Positions 1 to 8,120 of a DNA stretch of 64,000 nt are shown one piece after another (positions within the stretch are counted from its first letter, which is position 1; the number at the start of each line of letters is the position of its first letter). The notes under the pieces were generated by a model, which saw nothing but the letters and a program-made list of their open reading frames with translations, had not been told where the DNA came from and searched no databases. The stretch lies in contig NZ_BMWG01000009.1 of NCBI RefSeq assembly GCF_014651115.1, positions 75,354-139,353 of the forward strand, given 5' to 3'. A program made the translations under genes and the position numbers. The DNA is from Streptomyces inusitatus (GTDB lineage: Bacteria; Actinomycetota; Actinomycetes; Streptomycetales; Streptomycetaceae).

Positions 1-102
1 GGGGTGCGGCCGGCGCGAAGCGGGGGCGGGGGGGGCCCCGGCCCCCCCCGCCGGGGGGGGGCGCCCCGCCGCGGGGGGGGGACCCCACCGCCGCGGCAGG
101 CC
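1..102. other. G/C homopolymer tract at window edge
   Basis: This stretch is nearly pure G and C, with runs of seven to nine identical bases. It lies just past the stop codon of the leftward expansin-like gene. No gene, hairpin or promoter is recognisable. Such runs are error-prone in sequencing, so it may be a low-quality contig end rather than a biological element. Confidence 0.4.
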
Positions 103-693
103 CTACCGGCAGGTGTAGGGGTCCCAGTACCAGGTGCTGATCACCGGGTCGTACCCCGGATTGCCGTGCTCAGCGATGTAGTGGCGGCCCGCGTACACGA
201 CCACGGTCCCCGCCGGGTACCAGGTGCCGGCCGTCCAGGCGGGCGCGGTGGAGCAGGCTCCGCCGCCACCGGCTCGGACGAACTTCCAGGTGATTCCGTT
301 GATCACACCGAGGTCGGTCGCGGCCAGCTTCTGGAAGGCCGTACGGCTGAGGTCGATGTGCTCCGGGCCGCACGAGGGGCACTTGTCCTTGACGGGGACG
401 GTGATCGTCCGGCCGTTGTACGTCACCTCGACGGAGATTCCGGCGCAGAGTTCGTCGTTGTTGGGGTTGGCCGCGGTCCACCAGCGGTGGGAGATCGCGA
501 CCAGATCCTGGGTGGAGGCGTCGATGGGCGTCCCGCAGGCGCCGTAACCCGCGTCGCTGTACCAGGTCGCCTTGCCGGTGCGGGACTCGCCGATGGGCAG
601 GGCGGCGAACGCGGTCCCCGCGCCGAGGACGGCGAAGAGCAGCGCGCCGAGGACGACCGAGGTCCATCGGAACAGACGCGTACGCAGGTGCAT
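103..693 (-). CDS. Secreted expansin-like protein with C-terminal carbohydrate-binding module
   Basis: A 196-residue exported protein. Residues 1-30 form a Sec signal peptide (basic MHLRTRLFR, then a hydrophobic core ending in GTAFA). Next comes an RlpA/expansin-like double-psi beta-barrel with GKATWYSDAGYGACG, paired cysteines (DKCPSCGPEHIDLS) and a conserved Asp in the DLS motif. The last 45 residues resemble a chitin-binding CBM5/12 module (WTAGTWYPAGTVV). Expansins loosen polysaccharide networks without hydrolysis, so a role on plant, fungal or chitin walls outside the cell is inferred. I chose the ATG at 693 because GGAGGAA lies just upstream; the longer open frame would put about 35 unrelated residues before the signal peptide. 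It is divergent from the SARP regulator. Confidence 0.8.
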   Translation of the reverse strand: MHLRTRLFRWTSVVLGALLFAVLGAGTAFAALPIGESRTGKATWYSDAGYGACGTPIDASTQDLVAISHRWWTAANPNNDELCAGISVEVTYNGRTITVPVKDKCPSCGPEHIDLSRTAFQKLAATDLGVINGITWKFVRAGGGGACSTAPAWTAGTWYPAGTVVVYAGRHYIAEHGNPGYDPVISTWYWDPYTCR

Positions 694-748
694 GCTTCCT
701 CCAGGCCGGGCCGGTCGGATCCGAGGAGGCCGATTCTTCCCGGAACCT

Positions 749-830
749 GTCGACAAAATGTCAACAGCCCATGGCGGGAAGGCCGTTGAACCGGCCATGC
801 CGTCGAAGCGGCGTCAACAACGAGTCAACA
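749..830. promoter_or_regulatory. Candidate SARP-box heptamer repeats
   Basis: Five GTCRANR-like heptamers lie between the expansin-like gene and the SARP gene. GTCGACA (749) and GTCAACA (760) are exactly 11 bp apart. GTCGAAG (802), GTCAACA (813) and GTCAACA (824) are again 11 bp apart. SARP DNA-binding domains typically recognise direct heptamers on one face of the helix at 11-bp spacing, about 8 bp before the -10. A -10-like CAGACT starts at 838, which fits. Autoregulation of the SARP gene is inferred, possibly with control of the divergent gene. Confidence 0.5.
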
Positions 831-876
831 GCCGTGCCAGACTGGCAATTTTCGATCAAGGAAAGGGCCACAAGAC

Positions 877-3800
877 GTGAATCCGAGCGTTCCCTTCACC
901 TTCACCCTCCTTGGCACGGTCCGCGGCTGGCGCGGTACGGAGGAACTCTCCCTGGCCGGACCGCAGCAGCGCACGGCGCTGGCGATGCTCCTGCTGGCCG
1001 GCGGGCAGCCGGTCACCACGGAGGAGCTGGTCGACGGCCTGTGGGGCGCGGGCTCCCCCAAAGCCGGCACGACCACGGTACGGACGTACGTCTCGCGGAT
1101 CCGCACCCTGCTGGAGCCCGGGCACCGCCGGAACGGCGGCCCGACCCTGCTGGTTTCGGTCGGATCCTCGTACGCGCTGGAGCTGCCGGACGGCTCCCTC
1201 GACGTGACGCTCGCCGAGCGGGAGGCGACGGCGGCCGAGGCGCGTCGGGCGGACGATCCGCGCGGGGCGCAGATCCTGCTGAACCGGGCCGTGAGCCGCT
1301 GGCGGGGCGCCCCGCTCGCCTCTCTGGCCGGGCCCTTCGCGGAGGCCTGGCGGGAGCGGCTCGCCCAGCGCCGGCTGAGCCTGCTCGAAGCCAGGGTCGA
1401 ACTGGATCTGGAACTCGGCGACGCCCGCGCCGCGGTGACCGATCTGACCGCGGCGGTCGCCGGGCACCCACTGCGGGAGAGCCTGCGGCTGCCGCTGATG
1501 CGGGCGCTCTACCAGTGCGGGCGGCAGGCCGAGGCCCTCGATGTGTTCCGGGACGTCCGCACCGTGCTCGCCCGTGAGCTGGGCATCGACCCGGATCCCC
1601 GGCTGTCCGAGCTGTACGGGCGGATCCTGCGCTCCGATCCGGCGCTGCTGCCGGGCCGGGCGGAGCGCGCTGCCGGGCCCACGCCGGTGGCGGCTCAGGT
1701 TCCGGTTCCAGCCCCGGCCCCGGCTCCGGCAGCCGCCGTCCCCGCCCCGGCGCAGCTTCCGGCCGACATGGCGGACTTCACCGGCCGGGAGCGGATCGTG
1801 GCCGCCCTCACCGCGTCCCTGAGCGCTCCCGCCGGGCCCGCCGTGCCCGTCTTCGCCATCTCCGGCATGGGCGGCAGCGGCAAGACCGCGCTGGCGGTGC
1901 ATGTCGCGCACCGGCTGCGCCCGCGCTTCCCCGGCGGCCAGCTCTTCGTCGATCTCGCGGGGGTGACGGACCGTCCGGCCGAGCCTCATATGGTGCTGGG
2001 GCATCTGCTGCGCTCGCTCGGCGTTCCCGAGGCGGGGGTGCCCGAGGATCTGGAGGCCCGGGCGGCGCTCTACCGCACGATGCTGGCGGAGCAGAAGATG
2101 CTGGTGGTGCTGGACAACGCGGCGGGCATGGAGCAGATAAGACATCTGCTGCCCGGCTACCCCTCCTGTGCGGTGATCGTCACCAGCCGGGTGCGGCTGA
2201 CCGCCATGCCCGCGCACACCGTCGAGCTCGATCCCTTCCACCCCGAAGAGGCCCTGGAGCTGCTCGCCTCGGTGATCGGCCGCCGCCGTGTGCTGGCCGA
2301 GCCGGAGGCGGCACGAAAGCTGGTGGCGGCCTGCGGACATCTCCCGCTCGCCGTGCGGGTCATCGCCTGCCGCGTCGTGGCGCGGCCCGGCTCCACCGTC
2401 GCGGACTGTCTCCGCCGGCTCTCCGACGAACGGCGCGGGCTCGACCAGCTGCGGGCCGGGGACCTGGATGTGCAGGCGTGTTTCCAGCTCGGTTACGACC
2501 AGCTCGCCCCCGCCCTGGCGCGGGCGTTCCGGCTGCTGGCGCTCCCCGAGGCCGAGACCGTGTCGCTGCCGTTCGCCGCCGCGCTGCTCGGGGCCGAGGA
2601 GTTCGACGCCGAGCAGCTGCTGGACGAGCTGGTCCAGGCGGGTCTGCTCCAGTCTCCGCAGCTGGGCCGCTACCGCTATCACGACCTGGTGCGGCTCTTC
2701 GCCCGCCGCCGATGTGCCGAGACGGACGCCGAGGAGCGGGTCGCCGAGGCGCTCACCCGGCTGCTGGACTTTCTGCTGGGGACCGTGCGCAACGCGTACC
2801 GGCTGGTCCGCCCCGGTCATCTCATCGCGTCGCTGCTCGAAGGGGGCCGGGCTCCGGGGGTGGCGTTCGCCGACGCGCGGTCGGCGCACGACTGGTTCGA
2901 CGTGGAGCGCGACGGAGTCCTCTGTGTGCTCCTCCAGGCGGTGCTGCGGACGCCCGCGCTGGTGGGGCGGGCGTCGGATGTGCTGCTCGGTCTCGATCCG
3001 CTGCTCGAACGGGCCTACGCGTGGTCCGACATCGTGCATGTGGGCGGGGCGGTGGTGAGCGGGGCGGAGCGCGCCGGGCTGCCGCGCGCGGAGGCCGCCG
3101 CGCGCTACATGCTCGGCGGGGCGCTGTGGCAGCTCGGCCGGCCCGTCGAGGGGGCCGATCACATCGAGCGGGCGGGCGGGCTCTGCCGGGACCACGATCA
3201 CCCGCTGGTGCTCGCCGAGGTGATGATGCTGCGGGCGCTGATCTCGGCGGCGCTCGACGGCGGCCACAACGGTGTGACGGTCGGGCTGCTGCGGGAGGCA
3301 CTGGATTTCCAGCGGGCGATCGGGAACCCCTCCGGGGAGGCGAACACCCTCGGCAGCCTCGCGTTCGCCCAGAACGTGGTCGGCGATCCGGCGGCGGCGA
3401 TCCGGACCTGCGCGGAGGGGCTGGCGCTCTACCGCGAACTCGGCGACCCGATGGGCGAGGCGCAGATCCTGATCCACCGGGGCAGTGCGCTGGGGCTGTC
3501 GGGCGAGACCGCGGCGTCGGCCGAGTGCTACGCCCGGAGTCTGGAGCTCAGCCGTGAACTGGGCTTGCGCTTCCTGGAGGCGGGGACTCTGCACCGGATC
3601 GCGGAGACCCGGCTGTCCGCCGCCGACGCCTCTTCGGCGGTCGCGGCGGCGGAGGAGGCCCGGGCGCTCAGCCATGACCTGGGGATGTTCCGGATCGAGG
3701 CGCGCGCCCTCGCCACCCTGGGCCGGGCGCTGGCCGCGCTCGGCCGGCGCGAGAGCGCCGTGGCCCGGCTGCGCGAATCGGTCGCCGTCTACCGGCGGCT

Positions 3801-3918
3801 GGGGCTGGCCGAGGGGGCGGGCGCGGAAGCGGCCCTCGCCGAGCTGACGGAAGCGAGAGCGGGAGCGGGAGCAGGAGCGGCGACCGCCCCGATGGGCGGT
3901 CCGGTAGCGGGCGGTTGA
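877..3918 (+). CDS. Large SARP regulator with BTAD, NB-ARC and TPR domains (AfsR-like)
   Basis: A 1013-residue pathway or global regulator of the AfsR type. The N-terminus is an OmpR-like winged helix (about 5-95), followed by a bacterial transcriptional activation domain (about 100-250) with RRLSLLEARVELDLELGD. An Ala/Pro linker (about 262-300) leads into an NB-ARC ATPase with P-loop GMGGSGKT at 330-337 and kinase-2 LVVLDN near 410. The C-terminal third carries TPR-like helices with repeats such as GEANTLGSLAFAQ and GEAQILIHRGSAL. Start is GTG at 877 behind GGAAAGG. Proteins of this architecture activate secondary metabolism after ATP-dependent signalling. No biosynthetic cluster adjoins it, so the target is unknown; heptamer repeats upstream suggest autoregulation. 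Confidence 0.9.
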   Translation: MNPSVPFTFTLLGTVRGWRGTEELSLAGPQQRTALAMLLLAGGQPVTTEELVDGLWGAGSPKAGTTTVRTYVSRIRTLLEPGHRRNGGPTLLVSVGSSYALELPDGSLDVTLAEREATAAEARRADDPRGAQILLNRAVSRWRGAPLASLAGPFAEAWRERLAQRRLSLLEARVELDLELGDARAAVTDLTAAVAGHPLRESLRLPLMRALYQCGRQAEALDVFRDVRTVLARELGIDPDPRLSELYGRILRSDPALLPGRAERAAGPTPVAAQVPVPAPAPAPAAAVPAPAQLPADMADFTGRERIVAALTASLSAPAGPAVPVFAISGMGGSGKTALAVHVAHRLRPRFPGGQLFVDLAGVTDRPAEPHMVLGHLLRSLGVPEAGVPEDLEARAALYRTMLAEQKMLVVLDNAAGMEQIRHLLPGYPSCAVIVTSRVRLTAMPAHTVELDPFHPEEALELLASVIGRRRVLAEPEAARKLVAACGHLPLAVRVIACRVVARPGSTVADCLRRLSDERRGLDQLRAGDLDVQACFQLGYDQLAPALARAFRLLALPEAETVSLPFAAALLGAEEFDAEQLLDELVQAGLLQSPQLGRYRYHDLVRLFARRRCAETDAEERVAEALTRLLDFLLGTVRNAYRLVRPGHLIASLLEGGRAPGVAFADARSAHDWFDVERDGVLCVLLQAVLRTPALVGRASDVLLGLDPLLERAYAWSDIVHVGGAVVSGAERAGLPRAEAAARYMLGGALWQLGRPVEGADHIERAGGLCRDHDHPLVLAEVMMLRALISAALDGGHNGVTVGLLREALDFQRAIGNPSGEANTLGSLAFAQNVVGDPAAAIRTCAEGLALYRELGDPMGEAQILIHRGSALGLSGETAASAECYARSLELSRELGLRFLEAGTLHRIAETRLSAADASSAVAAAEEARALSHDLGMFRIEARALATLGRALAALGRRESAVARLRESVAVYRRLGLAEGAGAEAALAELTEARAGAGAGAATAPMGGPVAGG

Positions 3919-3946
3919 CGCTCCCCGGCCGTATCCGGGGCGTCAA
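3915..3946 (+). terminator. Hairpin after the SARP gene
   Basis: The arms are TTGACGCTCCCCGG (3915-3928) and CCGGGGCGTCAA (3935-3946), which pair with a small bulge around a 6-nt loop. The stem starts inside the SARP stop codon. There is no U-tract, as is usual in Streptomyces. Confidence 0.5.
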
Positions 3947-4114
3947 GGCAGCATGAACACTGCATGACCCATGAAGTACGCCAATCTCCCCCAAAGAAGG
4001 GCATCGAGCCACTCACACCGGGGGGATTTCCTCCGATTGGGCAGCAATTGAAGGCCTGCCGTGAATTAATCCGGGACATTGACGTTAATCAGCGCCGACG
4101 GCACCATCCTCCGC

Positions 4115-5257
4115 ATGCCGAGGAGTGAGCCGACCGCGCTGACCCTCCTGCGCCGGACCCATGAGGCGCAGGTGGTCGAACTGCTGCGCCGGCTCGGCGC
4201 GCTCAGCCGCGCCGAGCTGGGCCGGCGCACCGGTCTGTCCCGTACGGCTCTGTCGTCCATCACCGGCTCGCTGATCGGCCGCGGTGTCGTCGTCACCGCA
4301 CCGGCGGCCCCCGCCCGGGGCACGCGCGGTCGCGGCCGTCCCGTCGATCTGCTGCGGCTCAACCCCGCCATCGGCCGGTGCGCCGGGGTCGATCTGGGCC
4401 GGGGCCGGGTGCGCGCCGTCGTCAGCAACGCGGCGCACGAGATCATCGGCTCGGAGAGCCGCCCGTACCCCCGGCGGACCTCCTGGGAGGAGCGGACCGC
4501 GATCGCGCTGGAGCTGCTCGACACGGTCCTCGGCGGCGGGAGCGACGGCCTGGAGGGCATCGGGATCGGACTGTACGGTCCCGTCGGCCCGGCCACGGAA
4601 CGGGCCTCGGCCGCCGTGCGGCTGTTCGGCGAGCGGTACGGGGTGCCCGTGCTCGTCGACAACAACACCCGGCTCGCCGCGCTCGCCGAGGCCGTTCACG
4701 GAGCCGGGGCCGGAACCCGGCACTCCGTCTATGTACGGCTGTCGCACGGCGTCGGCGGCGGACTGGTCGTGGACGGCCGGCTGCTGCGCGGCGCGAGCGG
4801 CGCGGCGGGCGAGATCGGGCATGTCCCGGCCGATCCGCGGGGGCCGCGCTGCCACTGCGGCGGCCGTGGCTGCCTGGAGCTGTACGCGTCCCTGCCCGCC
4901 GTGGAGGCCGCGGGCGGTCTCGGGGACGACGCCGCCGTCGAGCGGGCGGGGCGGCTCACCGGACAGGTGCTGGCCGGGCTCTGCAACACGCTCGACCCGG
5001 AGCTGATCGTCGTCGGCGGCGAACTGGCCGGCTGCGGCGAGCGGCTGCTCGCCCCGCTGGAGGCGGAGCTGCGGGCCCGTGCCCTGCCCGCCGTCCGGCA
5101 GGGGCTGCGGATCACCGCCGAGCGGCTGGGCGACTCGGGCGGCGCGCTGGGCGCGATCGCGCTGGTACGCCAGGAGTCCCCCGCTCCGCGTCTCGCCCGG
5201 CAGCCGTACCCGGCCGCCGCCGGCACCGGCTGTACCGGGCCGGTCGTCTCCGGCTGA
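4115..5257 (+). CDS. ROK-family transcriptional regulator
   Basis: A 380-residue sugar-sensing repressor or activator of the ROK family. The N-terminal winged helix contains LSRAELGRRTGLSRTALSSITGSL. A ROK domain follows, with GVDLGRGRVRAVV, a VDNNTRLAALAEA segment, the metal-site motif CHCGGRGCLE after EIGHVP, and DPELIVVGGELAG near the end. It lies just upstream of and parallel to the ABC importer-sulfatase-DUF4838 operon, so it probably controls that operon in response to a sugar or sugar derivative. The start is uncertain. An in-frame TTG at 4079 would add 12 residues including a rare TTA codon; neither start has a convincing ribosome-binding site. I prefer the ATG at 4115 because family members begin close to this point. 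Confidence 0.85.
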   Translation: MPRSEPTALTLLRRTHEAQVVELLRRLGALSRAELGRRTGLSRTALSSITGSLIGRGVVVTAPAAPARGTRGRGRPVDLLRLNPAIGRCAGVDLGRGRVRAVVSNAAHEIIGSESRPYPRRTSWEERTAIALELLDTVLGGGSDGLEGIGIGLYGPVGPATERASAAVRLFGERYGVPVLVDNNTRLAALAEAVHGAGAGTRHSVYVRLSHGVGGGLVVDGRLLRGASGAAGEIGHVPADPRGPRCHCGGRGCLELYASLPAVEAAGGLGDDAAVERAGRLTGQVLAGLCNTLDPELIVVGGELAGCGERLLAPLEAELRARALPAVRQGLRITAERLGDSGGALGAIALVRQESPAPRLARQPYPAAAGTGCTGPVVSG

Positions 5258-5368
5258 CCCTTTCTCTCCCCTCCGGCGCGCCCGGGGCCGCTCCCCGGCC
5301 CGGGTCCGCCGTGCCGGGGCGGCGCTCCGCCGCCTTCGAACACCCCAGAACACAGAGGCGGTACCGCC

Positions 5369-6217
5369 ATGCCCAGGACCAGACCCCCCGCGCCTCCCCC
5401 GGCCGGGGGCCTTTCGAAGACGAGCGCGAAGCCCCCGGCCGGGCCGGTGCGCGCCGCCGCCCGGCGGAGGTGGACCGTCCGGCTGCTGGGCGCGGTGTCG
5501 GTGCTCACCGGGCTGGCGCTGTGGCAGCTGCTCGCCGCGCTCGGGGCCGGGGGTGTCCCCGGCCCGGGGCCGGTGGCCGCGCGCGGTGCGGAGCTGGTGG
5601 CCGACGGGACGCTGATCGCGGACGCGCTGGCCTCGCTCCGCCGGGTGCTGACCGGCTTCGCGCTCGGCACGGCGGCCGCGATCCCGGTCGGCGCGCTGAT
5701 GGGCTGGTATCCCACGGCGCGGGCGCTGTTCGAGCCCTGGGTGCAGTTCTTCCGGGTGATCCCGCCGCTGGCGATCATCCCGCTGGCGATCGTGCTGCTC
5801 GGCATCGACGAGGCTCCCAAGATCACCGTGATCTTCCTGGCGGCCTTCCTCTCCACGGTGGTCCCGGTCTTCCAGGGCGTGATCGGGGTGGAGAGGACCC
5901 TCATCGACGCGGCCCGGGTGCTGGGCGCGGGCGATCCGACGATCTTCGTACGGGTGGTCGTGCCGGCCACCACGCCGTTTCTCTTCGCGGGCGCCCGGAT
6001 CGGCCTGGGCGCGTCCTGGTCGACGCTGGTGGCCGCCGAACTGATCGCCGCCCAGAAGGGGCTGGGCTATCGGATGCAGCAGGCGCAGCTCTACTACGAC
6101 CTGGAAACGATCTTCGTCGGCATTGTCTCGATCGGTCTGCTCGGACTGCTGATGGACCGGCTGCTGATGGCGGCCGAGCGCCGGGCCACCGCCTGGCAGG
6201 AAAGGAGGGCGGCATGA
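5369..6217 (+). CDS. ABC importer permease, sulfonate/nitrate/taurine type
   Basis: A 282-residue inner-membrane permease of the SsuC/TauC class. A proline-rich cytoplasmic N-terminus is followed by about six membrane segments. The ATPase-contact loop is [37 protein letters not shown], the EAA-type motif typical of this class, shown here only as a pointer to about residues 170-208. AGAGGCGG precedes the ATG. It opens a coupled operon: its stop overlaps the ATPase start, and a lipoprotein, a sulfatase and a secreted DUF4838 protein follow. The substrate is probably a small sulfonate or sulfate ester, inferred from family and neighbours. Confidence 0.88.
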   Translation: MPRTRPPAPPPAGGLSKTSAKPPAGPVRAAARRRWTVRLLGAVSVLTGLALWQLLAALGAGGVPGPGPVAARGAELVADGTLIADALASLRRVLTGFALGTAAAIPVGALMGWYPTARALFEPWVQFFRVIPPLAIIPLAIVLLGIDEAPKITVIFLAAFLSTVVPVFQGVIGVERTLIDAARVLGAGDPTIFVRVVVPATTPFLFAGARIGLGASWSTLVAAELIAAQKGLGYRMQQAQLYYDLETIFVGIVSIGLLGLLMDRLLMAAERRATAWQERRAA

Positions 6218-7065
6218 CCGCCACCGTCCCCGCCGTACCCGCCCACTCCCCCGGCTCCCCGGACTCCCCCGCGCTGATCTCGTTCCGGGACACGGTGAAG
6301 CACTTCCCCGGCCCGGACGGCGGTTTCACCGCCCTCGGCGGGATCGGTCTCGATGTGGCCGAGGGCGAGTTCACCGCGATCGTCGGCCCGTCCGGGTGCG
6401 GGAAGTCGACCCTGCTGGCGATCGCCGCCGGACTGGTCGAGCCGACCTCGGGCGAGGTGCTCCTCGACGGCCGCCCGGTCTCCGGGCCCGGCCCCGACCG
6501 GGGCGTGGTCTTCCAGCAGTACGCCCTCTTCCCCTGGCTGACCGTCCGCGCCAATGTGGAGTTCGGGCTGCGCACCGCCCGGGTGCCGCGCGCCGAACGG
6601 CGTCGCCGGGCGCAGCACTACATCGACCTCGTGGGGCTCGCCGACTTCGCCGACGCCCTGCCCAAGACCCTGTCCGGCGGGATGAAGCAGCGCTGCGCGA
6701 TCGCGCGGGCGTACGCCGCCGACCCCCGGATCCTGCTGATGGACGAGCCCTTCGGCGCGCTCGACTCGCTCACCCGGTCGCAGTTGCAGGAGCAGCTCCT
6801 CCAGACCTGGGAGCGGGAGCGCCGCACCGTCCTCTTCGTCACCCACGACGTCGACGAGGCCGTCTTCCTCGCCTCCCGCGTGATCGTCATGGCCTCCCGG
6901 CCGGGCCGGATCGACCGCACGGTCGAGATCCCGCTGCCCTACCCCCGTACCCGGGCCACCCGGCTGACCGCCGAGTTCACCGCGCTGCGCACCGAACTCT
7001 GGCAGGCCGTCCAGCGGTCCGAGCCCACTGCCCGCCCCGCGTCCGAAGCCACCCAGGAGAACTGA
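6214..7065 (+). CDS. ABC importer ATPase, sulfonate/nitrate/taurine type
   Basis: A 283-residue ATP-binding subunit of the SsuB/TauB class. Walker A is GPSGCGKST, the Q-loop lies in [11 protein letters not shown], the signature is LSGGMKQR, Walker B is ILLMDEP, and the switch histidine is in FVTHDVDEA. The start is the ATG in the ATGA overlap with the permease stop, behind AAAGGAGG. An open frame extends much further upstream but only mirrors other genes. It energises uptake of the ligand delivered by the downstream lipoprotein. Confidence 0.93.
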   Translation: MTATVPAVPAHSPGSPDSPALISFRDTVKHFPGPDGGFTALGGIGLDVAEGEFTAIVGPSGCGKSTLLAIAAGLVEPTSGEVLLDGRPVSGPGPDRGVVFQQYALFPWLTVRANVEFGLRTARVPRAERRRRAQHYIDLVGLADFADALPKTLSGGMKQRCAIARAYAADPRILLMDEPFGALDSLTRSQLQEQLLQTWERERRTVLFVTHDVDEAVFLASRVIVMASRPGRIDRTVEIPLPYPRTRATRLTAEFTALRTELWQAVQRSEPTARPASEATQEN

Positions 7066-7067
7066 CC

Positions 7068-8120
7068 ATGCCCCTGCCCAGACTGCCCCGGACCGGCCGG
7101 ACGACCCGGCCCGCGCGGGGCCGCACCACCCGCTTCACCAGCGCCGCCGCCGCCGTGCTCGTCGTACTGGCCGCCGCGGGCTGCTCCGCCGAGGCGGCGG
7201 ACGGCGAGAAGCGGCAGAAGATCGACTTCGGCTACATCGCCGACTACAACCAGGCGGGGCTGCTGGCCATCGCCGAGAAGCGGGGCCTGTGGGCCAAGCA
7301 CGGCCTCGACGCCTCGTACAAGGTGTTCACCGACGGCCCCACCCAGATCACCGCGCTCGGCGCGGGCGATCTCGACTTCGGCACCATCGGCCCCGGCGCG
7401 ACCTGGCTGCCCGCCTCCGGGAAGGCCACGGTCATCGCGGTCAACCAGCTCGGCCAGGCCGACCGTGTGGTGGCGCTGCCGGGGAAGGGCATCCGGACGA
7501 TCGCGGATCTCAAGGGCCGCGAGGTCGCCGTCCCGGAGGGCACGTCCGGCGACATGATCCTCACTCTCGCACTGAAGAAGGCCGGGCTGACCAGGCAGGA
7601 CGTACAGGTCGTGCCCATGGCCCCGCCCACCGCCGTCGCCGCGCTCGCCTCCGGCAAGATCGACGCGGCCGCCCTGTGGCACCCGCTGCTCGGCACGGTC
7701 GAGAAGCGGGTGCCGGATCTGGTGGAACTGGCGAAGAGCGCCGACTTCGCGGAGAAGTTCGTCTTCCCCAGCTCCGTCGTCGCCTCGCCGAAGACCGTCA
7801 AGGAGCGTCCCGGCCTGGTCACCGACGTCAACCGGGTGCTCCAGGAGGCCAATGACATCCGCCACCGCGACCGGGCGGAGTCGGTGAGGATCACCGCCGG
7901 ATTCCTGCGGCTGGACGAGCGGGCCGTGGCCGAGGACGCGCGGAACACCCAACCGCTGTCGACGGCCGACCTGCTGAAGAAGACCGAGGACGGCACCGTC
8001 GCCCGGTGGTACGCCGCGCTCCAGGAGTTCTTCGTCTCCACCGGGAAGCTCGACGGTCCGGCCCGCCCCGGCAGCTTCTACGCGGGCGGCCTCTACACGA
8101 AGGCGGCGGACGGAAAGTGA
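7068..8120 (+). CDS. ABC importer substrate-binding lipoprotein
   Basis: A 350-residue extracytoplasmic binding protein of the SsuA/NMT1 fold. The N-terminus is arginine-rich, then hydrophobic, with a lipobox LAAAGC placing the lipidated cysteine at residue 39. The mature part has features of the aliphatic sulfonate/nitrate family: GYIADYNQAGLLAIAEKRGL, ALGAGDLDFGTIGPGA, and IADLKGREVAVPEGTSGD. It starts 3 bp after the ATPase stop and overlaps the sulfatase start by GTGA. The ligand cannot be read from sequence. The sulfatase partner suggests a sulfate ester or sulfonated sugar. Confidence 0.88.
   Translation: MPLPRLPRTGRTTRPARGRTTRFTSAAAAVLVVLAAAGCSAEAADGEKRQKIDFGYIADYNQAGLLAIAEKRGLWAKHGLDASYKVFTDGPTQITALGAGDLDFGTIGPGATWLPASGKATVIAVNQLGQADRVVALPGKGIRTIADLKGREVAVPEGTSGDMILTLALKKAGLTRQDVQVVPMAPPTAVAALASGKIDAAALWHPLLGTVEKRVPDLVELAKSADFAEKFVFPSSVVASPKTVKERPGLVTDVNRVLQEANDIRHRDRAESVRITAGFLRLDERAVAEDARNTQPLSTADLLKKTEDGTVARWYAALQEFFVSTGKLDGPARPGSFYAGGLYTKAADGK

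Noticed and set aside
856-3675. A 939-residue open frame on the minus strand across the SARP gene
   Set aside because: High GC leaves antisense frames open. The translation is Arg/Gln/Pro-rich without domains, while the plus strand encodes clear SARP, NB-ARC and TPR motifs.
877-3918. The SARP gene as part of a biosynthetic gene cluster
   Set aside because: The neighbours are an expansin-like gene and a sulfur-scavenging operon. No synthase or tailoring set adjoins it.
4079-4114. TTG start with a TTA codon for the ROK regulator, which would imply bldA control
   Set aside because: There is no ribosome-binding site for the TTG, and family members begin near the ATG at 4115. The TTA would then lie outside the gene.
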